Origin: JBBRLA01 sp038231615
GTDB lineage: Bacteria > Myxococcota_A > Polyangia > Palsa-1104 > JAEUJZ01
DNA length: 7,981 nt
Assembly: GCA_038231615.1 (NCBI GenBank)
Contig: JBBRLA010000396.1
Location: 1 to 7,981, forward strand
Reading direction: 5' to 3'
Positions 1 to 6,271 of the stretch are shown here, piece after piece (position 1 is the first letter of the stretch; each line of letters opens with the position of its first letter). A program made the translations under genes and the position numbers. The notes below the pieces were generated by a model. It did no database searches. It saw only the letters and a list, made by a program, of their open reading frames with translations, and was not told the DNA's origin.

Positions 1-183
1 AAGATGACCCGGGCCCTGGTGCCGGGGCTGATGTATTTCTGGGCCAAGGACTGGGTGATGCTGCGGGAAGAGGAAGATGGAAAAAGCTACTACGATCAAC
101 TGCTGCTGCTGGAGGTGCGACCCCGGGCGGCCCACCACGGCGGGGCGACCAAGCACCCGGGATCCGCCGCCCCTTCCTCCTGA
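1..183 (+). CDS. C-terminal fragment of an unidentified protein
   Basis: An open frame enters from the left edge and ends at TGA 181-183, giving the last 60 residues of a protein. The first 40 or so look like ordinary folded protein: an aromatic segment (YFWAKDWVML), an acidic stretch (REEEDGK) and a leucine run (YYDQLLLLEV). They are followed by a Pro/Ala/Gly/His-rich tail that is probably disordered. Codons are strongly G/C at third positions, like the neighbouring real genes. I do not recognise the family. The gene runs convergently toward the minus-strand lipoprotein, 68 nt beyond its stop. The start and most of the gene lie outside the window, so function cannot be inferred. A chance open frame in GC-rich DNA remains possible. 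Confidence 0.45.
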   Translation, partial: KMTRALVPGLMYFWAKDWVMLREEEDGKSYYDQLLLLEVRPRAAHHGGATKHPGSAAPSS

Positions 184-251
184 AAAGATCCCTGCCTTCC
201 GGACAGCGCGGTCCCTGACTCTCTTCTCCGTCTTCTCGTCCAGCGAGTGGA

Positions 252-1070
252 TCAGTTCACGTGCCACACGGTCTGAAGCGGCCCGAAGCCGACTCCCAGG
301 CGCCCCACTGCGGGGAGCTGCACGAAGACCGTGCCTTGCGCCGACACCGGGATGTCCAGCACCATCTGCCTGCCGGCCAGAAGCTCGTCGACCGCCCGCC
401 GGGTGGCCTTCTCCAGCACCCGCAGCGCCTGATCGATGCCCAGCACGAACGCCAGGTCCAGCCGCACGTCGCCCCGGGCCGCGATCGTCGACTTGCGCAG
501 CTCGTTCTGCACCGCCCCGGTGACCAGGCCGGCAATGAGGCCCGGCACCCGCGCGGCGAAGTCCTGGATGCGGCGGATGTCGTTCTGGCTGGAGGTGCAC
601 GAGCCCGGCCGCGGCGCCCCGTTGCAGCTCGGGTCGCCGGAACCACACAGGCTGACGCAAATGGCGCCCAGCCCCTCGGTGTCCTGCCCCGCAAAGAGCT
701 GGGTCGCCAGAAGCACGTCCAGGGCCGGGATGGGGATGTTGTTGGGGTTCTTCATGGCCACGGCGATGCCAAACTCGAAAGTCAGCCGGTCCCGCGACGG
801 CGGCGGCCCCAGGGTCGCGGCGCAGGCAAGCTGCGCAATCTGGTTCTGGATGAACACAGGGCAGTAGTAGGCCGCCAGGTCCCGCAAAGATGGCGACCGG
901 CGCAGCCGCACGTCGGAAGCACTCACTGTTGGTGCCAGCGCCCTGGCCGCGCCCCCATCAGTGGCCAGGGCCCGCTGGAGATCGGCGGAAAGCTCCGCGC
1001 AACTCCCCATCCCGAGAAGCAGGGGAGCAAGAAGGAGAAGGAAAGGGCCGGGCAGCTTTGGCTTCGACAT
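252..1070 (-). CDS. Cysteine-rich putative lipoprotein downstream of sigma factor
   Basis: This 272-residue protein is probably membrane-anchored. Its N-terminus has a basic start (MSKPK), a leucine-rich hydrophobic core at about residues 8-21, and a lipobox-like GMGSC with the candidate lipidated cysteine at 24. The ATG at 1070 is supported by AAGGAG ending 4 nt upstream and by the signal peptide beginning there; the frame stays open further upstream only as a shadow over the sigma gene. The mature part has six more cysteines (70, 83, 138, 142, 149, 158). Four of them lie in a short Gly/Ser/Pro-rich segment at 138-158, suggesting a disulfide-stabilised loop. Residues 165-235 look helical, and the C-terminus (240-272) looks like beta strands. 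I recognise no family. It lies 38 nt after the sigma-factor stop on the same strand and is probably co-transcribed. It could be a target or an envelope partner of that sigma factor; this is inference from position only. Confidence 0.8.
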   Translation of the reverse strand: MSKPKLPGPFLLLLAPLLLGMGSCAELSADLQRALATDGGAARALAPTVSASDVRLRRSPSLRDLAAYYCPVFIQNQIAQLACAATLGPPPSRDRLTFEFGIAVAMKNPNNIPIPALDVLLATQLFAGQDTEGLGAICVSLCGSGDPSCNGAPRPGSCTSSQNDIRRIQDFAARVPGLIAGLVTGAVQNELRKSTIAARGDVRLDLAFVLGIDQALRVLEKATRRAVDELLAGRQMVLDIPVSAQGTVFVQLPAVGRLGVGFGPLQTVWHVN

Positions 1071-1074
1071 GGGA

Positions 1075-1080
1075 CTCCTT
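1075..1080 (-). promoter_or_regulatory. Ribosome binding site of the cysteine-rich lipoprotein
   Basis: On the minus strand this reads AAGGAG, four bases before the ATG at 1070. It decides the start of the lipoprotein gene, because the same frame is open far upstream across the sigma-factor gene. Confidence 0.75.
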
Positions 1081-1108
1081 GCCCTGTAGTAAGGCATCCC
1101 CGAGACCC

Positions 1109-1747
1109 TCAGGCAAGCACAGCCGTGACCTCGTCTGCCCGATCCCGGCGCGGCCCCTTTGCGCAGAGCCGCGCCAGCAGCTTGTTTTTCTTCGAATAGA
1201 CCGTTTTGGCGGAGATGCCCATGATCTCCGCCACGTCCTCCGCCGACAGGCCCTGGCCGTAATACAGCTCGACGAAGTGCCGGTCCCGGGTCGAGATCCC
1301 CGAGAGCACCTGCGAAAGGCGCGCCCACCGCTCCTTCTCCAGCAAAAGCTCCTCGGCGCCCGGTTCCGGGGCGGCGATGAAGGTCAGCGGGTCGTCGAAG
1401 ACATCCTGGATTCTGGGGCGCCGGGCCTTCTTCCGCAGGTGGTCGCAGGCTGCGTGGCTGCACAGGAGCCCGAGGAACGATCCCAGGCGCGAACGGGCGG
1501 GGTCGAAGGAGCGCAGCTTGTGCATGTCGTCCCGCATGAGGCCGAGACAGGTCTCGCCGAAGACCTCGTCGGCCTCTTCGCCGGTGGAGAAGCGGTCGTG
1601 GCGGCGCAGGACCAGAAGGATGCAGCGGAACATCAGGGGGCGGAAGCGCCGCACGAGTTCCCGCCAGGCCTGCTCGTTCCGCTTCAGCCCCCACGAAAGC
1701 AACATGTCCTCGGTCGCACCGCGAAGATCGGCTGGCCTTTGTGTCAT
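1109..1747 (-). CDS. RNA polymerase sigma-70 family factor (ECF-like)
   Basis: This 212-residue protein has the two-domain layout of ECF-type sigma factors, which direct RNA polymerase to a small set of promoters. Region 2 covers about residues 27-110: AWRELVRRF, then EEADEVFGETCLGL (core-binding and -10-recognition helices), then the basic segment DHLRKKARRPR. Region 4 covers about 143-196 and ends in a helix-turn-helix with LSAEDVAEIMGISAKTVYSKKNKLL (about 167-191), which would contact the -35 element. Length is normal for the group. I chose ATG 1747 (MTQRPADLRG) because earlier residues look unlike a sigma N-terminus; no good ribosome binding site is visible, and ATG 1705 is an alternative. 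No anti-sigma gene with a membrane segment lies beside it. The only obvious partner is the downstream lipoprotein. It is divergent from the vWA lipoprotein across 376 bp. Confidence 0.85.
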   Translation of the reverse strand: MTQRPADLRGATEDMLLSWGLKRNEQAWRELVRRFRPLMFRCILLVLRRHDRFSTGEEADEVFGETCLGLMRDDMHKLRSFDPARSRLGSFLGLLCSHAACDHLRKKARRPRIQDVFDDPLTFIAAPEPGAEELLLEKERWARLSQVLSGISTRDRHFVELYYGQGLSAEDVAEIMGISAKTVYSKKNKLLARLCAKGPRRDRADEVTAVLA

Positions 1748-1915
1748 GCACGAAAGACAACGCAAGTCGCGTGCCCACCTGGACCCCACCTGACGTTTCG
1801 GCGAAACCCGTTTCCGGCCCTTATAGATAACCGGTCCTTGCAGAAAGCATCGGCGCAAACCGACCCATCGGGGCGCCGCCGAAAAGATCAATCGTAGAAC
1901 CGTCGGCCAGGATCT

Positions 1916-1929
1916 GTAGAATGTAGAAT
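1916..1929. repeat. Tandem heptamer GTAGAAT x2
   Basis: GTAGAAT is repeated twice head to tail, and a third partial copy (GTAGAA) starts at 1894, 22 bp before the first. Spacing near two helical turns is compatible with regulator binding, but short AT-richer words can also recur by chance. Confidence 0.4.
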
Positions 1930-1980
1930 ATATGCGACGGTAGGCGGAGTACATGCGCTGACGCGGCCGACGAAGTCATA

Positions 1981-2021
1981 GAGCGAGCGTTTGGGCCCGT
2001 TCCGCTCGACCGAGCGAGCGG
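1981..2021. repeat. Direct and inverted repeats with alternative pairings
   Basis: GAGCGAGCG occurs at 1981-1989 and again at 2012-2020. Between them, CGCTCG at 2003-2008 is complementary to CGAGCG in either copy (1984-1989 or 2011-2016), and CCGCTCG at 2002-2008 pairs with CGAGCGG at 2015-2021. A transcript could therefore form mutually exclusive hairpins, or the DNA could be an operator centred on 2009-2010. Its function is unknown. Confidence 0.4.
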
Positions 2022-2112
2022 GCGAGTGATCCTTGGCGCCAGCCTCGGGCTGCTATCGCTGTTGAAGCCGCTAGTTGATTTTTGTCACACTTGCGTACTA
2101 CCTTGCGATTTC

Positions 2113-2117
2113 GGAGG
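2113..2117 (+). promoter_or_regulatory. Ribosome binding site of the vWA lipoprotein
   Basis: GGAGG lies six bases before ATG 2124. It sets the start there rather than at an upstream in-frame TTG (2082), which would add 14 residues before the signal peptide. Confidence 0.8.
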
Positions 2118-2123
2118 CTTTCG

Positions 2124-3854
2124 ATGCACAAACGCGCGTCTTCCTCGCTGCTCCTCCCATGGCTCTGTCTCTGCGTCTCCCTGAGCTGTAACGATCGGGG
2201 GGGTGATGGCACCGGGGACGGTGGCACCGACGTGGGCGGCGTCCGGCTGATGTCCCTGGACGTCAAGCCGATCAACGATGTGCTCCTCGTCGACCTGAAC
2301 ACCGAGCAGATCAAGCCGTTCACGGTCCGGGGCTACTTCAGCGATGGCAGCAACACGGATATGACTCACCGGGTCAAGTGGACGCTGGACAACTCCATGA
2401 CCGGCCGCTTCATCGGCAACCAGTTCCACAGCGCCACCCTCAACCAGAACAAGGTGGACTTCACCCGCGTCATCGCCCAGTACAAGGACGCCAGCAGCAT
2501 GATCAACGGCGTCGCCAATCTGACGGTGGTGTGGCTGCGTCAAAGCGGCGATTCGCAGGACTTTTTCTTCAACCTGCCCTACAAGGCGGCGGCACAGAGC
2601 AAGCCGCTGACGTTCTCGACGGAGGTGCAGTCGCTGGACGTGTTCTTCGACGTGGACACCACGGGCAGCATGGGCGGCGAGATCACCGAACTCACGCGCA
2701 GCTTGCAGACCACCGTCATCCCCGGCGTCAAGGCCGCCGCCGCCAAGGACGCTTGGTTCGGCGTCGGCGCCCAGGACGACTGGCCCATCGACCCCTACGG
2801 CAACGGCAACTGCAATGGCGGCCCGGACGATCAGCCCCTGGTCCTCATCCAGGAGATGACCGATGACGTGGGCAAGGCCCAGACGGCGGTGGGCGAGCTT
2901 CTGAAGAACGGCCACACCCGCGGCTGCGGCAACGACACCCCCGAAGGCCACATGGAGTCCTACTACCAGGTCGCCACCGGTGAGGGGCAGACCGTGGTGG
3001 CCAACATCCCGGCCAATCACAAGGGCATCGGCGGCGTCGCCTTCCGCGACGGGGCGCTGCCGGTCCTGGTGGGCATCTCGGACGCCGCCGCCCACACCAT
3101 CAACGAGCCCGGCAAGACCTGCTTCGGCCAGCCGCTGGACTACTCCGGCCAGGTGGCGACGGTCGGACACAACCGGCAGCAGGTCAAGGATGCGATGAAC
3201 AAGATCTGCGCCAAGTTCGTCGGCATCACCGCCATCACCATGTCCGAGGAGGGGTGCCTGGCGACCAACGACATGATCGACTTCTCGACCTCTACCGGGG
3301 CCCTGGTGCCCCCCGAGGCGTGGGACGTGGGCATGCGGCCCAACGGCTGCGCGGCGGGCAAGTGCTGCACCGGCCAGCTCGGGGCCGGCGAGGAACCCAA
3401 CAAGGAGGGCCTGTGCCCGCTGGTCTTCAAGATCACCCCACAGGGCACCGGGATCGGCGATCAGGTGACCAGCGGTATCTCGCAGTTGGCGCGCTTCGCC
3501 AACTTCGACGTGGTCGCCAGCACCGTCGGTCAGGCCATGGGCACCAAGGGCGAGACCCTGCCCCCGAACAAGACCAGCGCCGACTTCATCAAGAGCATCA
3601 TCCCGCTGGACGCCCTGCCGCCGATGCCACCGCCGGTGATCGCCTCGCCGGAGATCGCGGGTGACCACTTCACCCACGTGACGCCGGGCAGCTTCCTGCG
3701 CTTCACCATCGAGGCGGTGAACGACCTGATCAAGGAGACCACCAAACCCCAGGTGTTCCACGCCACCATCCGGGTGCGTGCCGGCGGCTGTGCCAACCTC
3801 GACGCGCGCGATGTGATCATCTTGATCCCGCCGTCCAACCCGACGCCGATGTAG
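2124..3854 (+). CDS. Ig-like and von Willebrand factor A domain lipoprotein
   Basis: This 576-residue protein is probably exported and lipid-anchored. Residues 1-21 form a signal peptide (basic MHKR, then a Leu/Cys-rich core) and Cys22 is the candidate lipidation site, followed by a Gly/Asp/Thr-rich linker at about 23-39. Residues 40-137 resemble a bacterial Ig-like group 2 domain (FTVRGYFSDGSNTD and VANLTV). A von Willebrand A domain begins at about 170: VFFDVDTTGSMGG supplies the DxTxS metal site as D178, T180 and S182. VLVGISDAAAH (314-324) resembles the later strand and acidic metal ligand, D320. The details resemble integrin-beta-like vWA domains. Ten further cysteines lie between 230 and 556, suggesting disulfides. 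The last 65 residues look like a beta-rich domain. vWA domains usually mediate metal-dependent protein binding; the ligand is unknown. ATG 2124 has GGAGG six bases upstream. It is divergent from the sigma factor. Confidence 0.88.
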   Translation: MHKRASSSLLLPWLCLCVSLSCNDRGGDGTGDGGTDVGGVRLMSLDVKPINDVLLVDLNTEQIKPFTVRGYFSDGSNTDMTHRVKWTLDNSMTGRFIGNQFHSATLNQNKVDFTRVIAQYKDASSMINGVANLTVVWLRQSGDSQDFFFNLPYKAAAQSKPLTFSTEVQSLDVFFDVDTTGSMGGEITELTRSLQTTVIPGVKAAAAKDAWFGVGAQDDWPIDPYGNGNCNGGPDDQPLVLIQEMTDDVGKAQTAVGELLKNGHTRGCGNDTPEGHMESYYQVATGEGQTVVANIPANHKGIGGVAFRDGALPVLVGISDAAAHTINEPGKTCFGQPLDYSGQVATVGHNRQQVKDAMNKICAKFVGITAITMSEEGCLATNDMIDFSTSTGALVPPEAWDVGMRPNGCAAGKCCTGQLGAGEEPNKEGLCPLVFKITPQGTGIGDQVTSGISQLARFANFDVVASTVGQAMGTKGETLPPNKTSADFIKSIIPLDALPPMPPPVIASPEIAGDHFTHVTPGSFLRFTIEAVNDLIKETTKPQVFHATIRVRAGGCANLDARDVIILIPPSNPTPM

Positions 3855-3889
3855 CGCGGCTGACGGCGCGGCGTGCTAGAGATTCCTCC

Positions 3890-4183
3890 ATGGCCACCGA
3901 CTACACCCACCTGCGTGCGCTGCTGAGCAACGAGACCTTTCCCCATCGCTACGCCCACAAGTTCATCGGACGGAACACGGAGGCCTTCGCCGAGTCGGTG
4001 ACCGCCTTGGAGGCGGCCTTCCCCGGAGCACAGCGGGTGGCCGAGCGCCGGAGCCAGGGGCAGGACCCGGACGGCCCCCATTACATCGCCTATACCTATG
4101 AGCTGGTCGCCGACGAGGTCGAGGAGATCATCTTCCTTCTAGAGGCGACGGCGATGGTCAAGGACCTGAAGATGATCCTGTGA
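3890..4183 (+). CDS. DUF493 / YbeD-like small protein
   Basis: This 97-residue cytoplasmic protein has no signal peptide or membrane segment. The pattern FPHRYAHKFIGRNTEAF near residues 17-33 and the C-terminus ending VKDLKMIL match the DUF493/YbeD family, whose members are about 85-105 residues and end in a similar short strand. The E. coli YbeD structure resembles the ACT-like regulatory domain of phosphoglycerate dehydrogenase, so a ligand- or protein-binding role is plausible, but the family's function is not established. The start is ATG 3890, 35 nt after the vWA gene. Only a weak purine stretch (AGAGA) precedes it. It heads a close run of same-strand genes continuing to the small lipoprotein. 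Confidence 0.8.
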   Translation: MATDYTHLRALLSNETFPHRYAHKFIGRNTEAFAESVTALEAAFPGAQRVAERRSQGQDPDGPHYIAYTYELVADEVEEIIFLLEATAMVKDLKMIL

Positions 4184-4265
4184 AACGCCGGGCAGGCAAC
4201 TTTCCGCCGCCTTTGCCGACAACCCTGCCGTGTCCGCGATCCTCGGCCTTCCTTTCGTGACTGCG

Positions 4266-4988
4266 ATGCGTGCCGCCCTGGCCGATCTCCTGTGGCCCCG
4301 CTGCTGCGCCTCCTGCGACGAGGTGTTGGCGGGTCAGGACGAGGAGGCCAGCCCTTTCTGCCCGGTCTGCGCCGTCAGTCTGACCGCAATCGACCGGGAT
4401 GACCCCTCCTTCTGTGCCCGCTGCGCGGCGCCGCTTCAGCACGGTCGCTGCGGCGACTGCGCCCGGAGCCGGCCGGTCTTCGATCGGTTGACGGCGAGTC
4501 ATCTGTACGGCGGGGCCCTGGTCCCGGCATTGCAGCGGCTCAAGTGGCAGGGGCGCGACGACCTGGCGGGGCCTCTGTCGCGGCTGCTGTGTTCCGCGCT
4601 GCGGGCGGTCGCCGGGCGCGTCGATTTGCTGGTCCCGGTCCCGCTGCATGACGGGCGGCTTAGGGAGCGCGGCTACAATCAGGCCGGACTCCTGTGCCGG
4701 GGGGCCTGCCGGGCCGCGGGACTGCGCCTGCCGATCGCCGATGGCGTCCTACGCCGCCACCGCCCGGCACCGCCCTCCTTGCGAGAGGGTCCGTTGCAGC
4801 GATTGCTGCGGGTCGCCGGGGCTTTTCATGTCCCGAAAGGGGCACAGCGGCGCCTGCGCGGGCGGGCGGTGCTCTTGGTCGACGACGTGGCAACCACCCT
4901 GGCCACGGCACAGGCCGCCGCCGCCGCGCTCCTGGCTGGAGGGGCCGCCTCGGTGGAGGTCTTGACTCTGTGCCGGGCAGCCCCATGA
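4266..4988 (+). CDS. comF: ComF family protein (phosphoribosyltransferase-like)
   Basis: The ComF/GntX family is linked to DNA uptake in competent bacteria; in B. subtilis ComFC acts with the ComFA helicase. Counting from ATG 4266 (240 residues, normal length), an N-terminal zinc-ribbon region carries cysteines at 13, 14, 17, 32, 35, 50, 53, 62 and 65 in CxxC-type pairs. VPVPLHDGRLRERGYNQA (123-140) is the family signature before the phosphoribosyltransferase fold. VLLVDDVATTLATA (202-215) is the PRPP-loop motif, with acidic D206/D207; the usual glycine after the TT pair is leucine (L212). The start is uncertain. GTG 4230 in frame would add 12 residues, and no start has a clear ribosome binding site; I prefer 4266 because the first zinc cysteine then falls at the usual distance. 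SmpB follows 9 nt after the stop. No other competence gene is visible. Confidence 0.88.
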   Translation: MRAALADLLWPRCCASCDEVLAGQDEEASPFCPVCAVSLTAIDRDDPSFCARCAAPLQHGRCGDCARSRPVFDRLTASHLYGGALVPALQRLKWQGRDDLAGPLSRLLCSALRAVAGRVDLLVPVPLHDGRLRERGYNQAGLLCRGACRAAGLRLPIADGVLRRHRPAPPSLREGPLQRLLRVAGAFHVPKGAQRRLRGRAVLLVDDVATTLATAQAAAAALLAGGAASVEVLTLCRAAP

Positions 4989-4997
4989 TGGCCCTCC

Positions 4998-5489
4998 ATG
5001 ACGCAGGCCAAGCACAAGAGCGGAACCGGCAAAGGTGACGGCATCCAGGTGATCCTGCGCAACAAGCGGGCCCGGCATGAGTACACCATCGAGGATACCA
5101 TCGAGGCGGGGATCTCGCTGGTGGGTTCGGAGGTGAAATCCCTGCGGGAGGGTCGCGCCCAGCTCACCGACGCCTATGCCGCCCCCGAGTCGGGGGAGAT
5201 GCTCCTCATGCAGATGCAGATCAGCGAATACCCCTGGGCCAACCGCTGGAACCACGAGCCCAAGAGGCCGCGCAAGCTGCTCCTGCACCGCAAGGAGATC
5301 GACCGTCTGAGCGAGGCGGTCAACCGGGAGAGCTACACGCTCTTGCCTCTGGAGGTGTACCTGCTCAAGGGACGGGTCAAAGTGCTGATCGGCCTGTGCA
5401 AGGGCAAGAAGCAGTACGACAAGCGCGAGGACGCCAAGGAGCGCGACGCCAAGCGCGACGTAGCCCGGGCCATGCGCAGGAATGCCTAG
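4998..5489 (+). CDS. smpB: SsrA-binding protein SmpB
   Basis: SmpB binds the tRNA-like domain of tmRNA and takes the place of the anticodon stem, with its C-terminal tail reaching into the empty mRNA channel of a stalled ribosome. This 163-residue protein has the normal length and hallmarks: NKRARHEY (22-29), GSEVKSLREG (43-52), HEPKRPRKLLLH (86-97), and a Lys/Arg/Asp/Glu-rich tail starting GKKQYDKREDAKERD (136-150). The start ATG 4998 lies 9 nt after the comF stop and lacks a clear Shine-Dalgarno sequence, so translation may be coupled. Its RNA partner ssrA lies downstream at 6272, separated by one small lipoprotein gene. No key segment is missing. Confidence 0.97.
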   Translation: MTQAKHKSGTGKGDGIQVILRNKRARHEYTIEDTIEAGISLVGSEVKSLREGRAQLTDAYAAPESGEMLLMQMQISEYPWANRWNHEPKRPRKLLLHRKEIDRLSEAVNRESYTLLPLEVYLLKGRVKVLIGLCKGKKQYDKREDAKERDAKRDVARAMRRNA

Positions 5490-5553
5490 CCCTTTCGATC
5501 GCGTGTCGGCGCAACGCCGGGAACACCAGGCCCGCGGCGCTGTCCAAACAGAC

Positions 5554-6195
5554 ATGATGCTAACCTGCGCCCGGCTGCTTCTTGGCCTGCTGCTCCTGTC
5601 CGCGCCCGCCTGCGACGAGGCCAGGAAGAAGCCGGCGGCCCCGGCCTGGGAACTGCCCCCGGGGACCTATGCCGACGGCCCCGACGGACTGACCCGGCTC
5701 TTCCAGGATGTCCTTGCGGCGTGCAAGAAAGACGATCGGGGCCGGGTGCATGACCTGCTGGCATCGATGGTCATGGGCCGCGAGGAACTGGCCGGGCTCA
5801 TCGGGCCTGAGCGTGCCACCGCCCTGTGGCCGCGCTATCAGGCCCTTGCCGGCTCGATGGCCAACATCGGCGCCGTCGAGCTGGTCGCCACGGTCTATGA
5901 GAAGAAGTATGACGACGTGGTGGTGACCCGGGTCGATCAGCTCCCGCCGGCACAAATGGACCCCGGCGACCGGGATGCCCTGGCCGCCATGGTCCGCAAG
6001 CTGCCCCTGTACACCGTGCGCATCAAGCGCAAGACCGAGCCCTCGGGGGTGCGCTACAATTTCTTTTTCTACCAGGAGGGTCACTGGCGCACCGGCAATC
6101 AGCTCGGCAAATACCTCGGGACGCGCCAGGGGCGGCGCGGCGCGGCGGCGGCGCGGCGCAAATTGGGTGTTGACGTCCCGGGGGCGGAAGATTAA
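5554..6195 (+). CDS. Small exported protein, probable lipoprotein, between smpB and ssrA
   Basis: This 213-residue protein has a strong N-terminal hydrophobic segment (residues 7-16, Leu-rich) ending SAPAC. Cys20 is the likely lipidation site, although proline at -2 is not typical, so a plain signal peptide is possible. A basic Ala/Pro linker (21-36) follows. The mature part is helical at first (45-105), then has beta-like segments ending YNFFFYQEGHWRTGNQLGKYL (168-188). This FFY..G.WR pattern is seen at the end of NTF2-like (SnoaL-type) domains, so I suggest that fold with low certainty. The last 25 residues are Arg/Gly/Ala-rich, from a very GC-rich repetitive stretch at about 6124-6160. An in-frame ATG at 5482 overlaps the smpB stop but would put 24 hydrophilic residues before the signal peptide, so I chose 5554 (5557 is also possible). 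No good ribosome binding site is visible. Confidence 0.75.
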   Translation: MMLTCARLLLGLLLLSAPACDEARKKPAAPAWELPPGTYADGPDGLTRLFQDVLAACKKDDRGRVHDLLASMVMGREELAGLIGPERATALWPRYQALAGSMANIGAVELVATVYEKKYDDVVVTRVDQLPPAQMDPGDRDALAAMVRKLPLYTVRIKRKTEPSGVRYNFFFYQEGHWRTGNQLGKYLGTRQGRRGAAAARRKLGVDVPGAED

Positions 6196-6198
6196 GTT
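6170..6198 (+). promoter_or_regulatory. Possible promoter for ssrA
   Basis: TTGACG (6170-6175) and TAAGTT (6193-6198) are separated by 17 bp, close to a sigma-70 layout, and are followed by an AT-rich stretch. The -35 match is good and the -10 match is weak. It would start transcription about 65 nt before the mature tmRNA 5' end, which would need 5' trimming by RNase P. The box overlaps the end of the lipoprotein gene. Confidence 0.25.
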
Positions 6199-6271
6199 CC
6201 GTCTGTACGTATTTTTAGAAACATTCCACATCGAACGAAGAACCCCGACCCATCACGTCACATCACATAAA

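Larger units (their letters stand above)
1748..2123. promoter_or_regulatory. Divergent intergenic region between sigma factor and vWA lipoprotein
   Basis: This 376-bp non-coding stretch must hold the promoters of both divergent genes. It is less GC-rich than the flanking genes. On the minus strand there is a TATAAG box (plus coordinates 1820-1825) that could be the -10 of the sigma-factor promoter, but I see no convincing -35. Three GTAGAA copies lie at 1894-1899, 1916-1921 and 1923-1928. Inverted and direct repeats occur at 1981-2021. No convincing promoter hexamer pair was found for the plus-strand gene. Frames through this region show no protein-like composition. Confidence 0.5.

Noticed and set aside
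184..251. A weak GGAC/GTCC stem (199-212) as a bidirectional terminator between convergent genes
   Set aside because: The stem has only 4 bp and no T-tract is clear on either strand.
252..1778. A 508-residue minus-strand open frame covering both the lipoprotein and the sigma-factor region
   Set aside because: Only the part from ATG 1070 looks like a protein. The upstream half is a Pro/Arg/Ala-rich shadow of the sigma-factor gene, which has clear sigma motifs in another frame.
2085..3761. A 558-residue antisense open frame opposite the vWA lipoprotein
   Set aside because: Its composition (Ala, Gly, Val, Asp, His repeats) is typical of an antisense shadow in GC-rich DNA. The plus-strand frame has a signal peptide, ribosome binding site and domain motifs.
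6124..6160. GC-rich repetitive stretch (GGCGGCGCGGCG-like) as a functional repeat
   Set aside because: It encodes the Arg/Gly/Ala-rich tail of the lipoprotein in frame and looks like simple low-complexity sequence. A frameshift in this hard-to-sequence stretch is possible but not shown.
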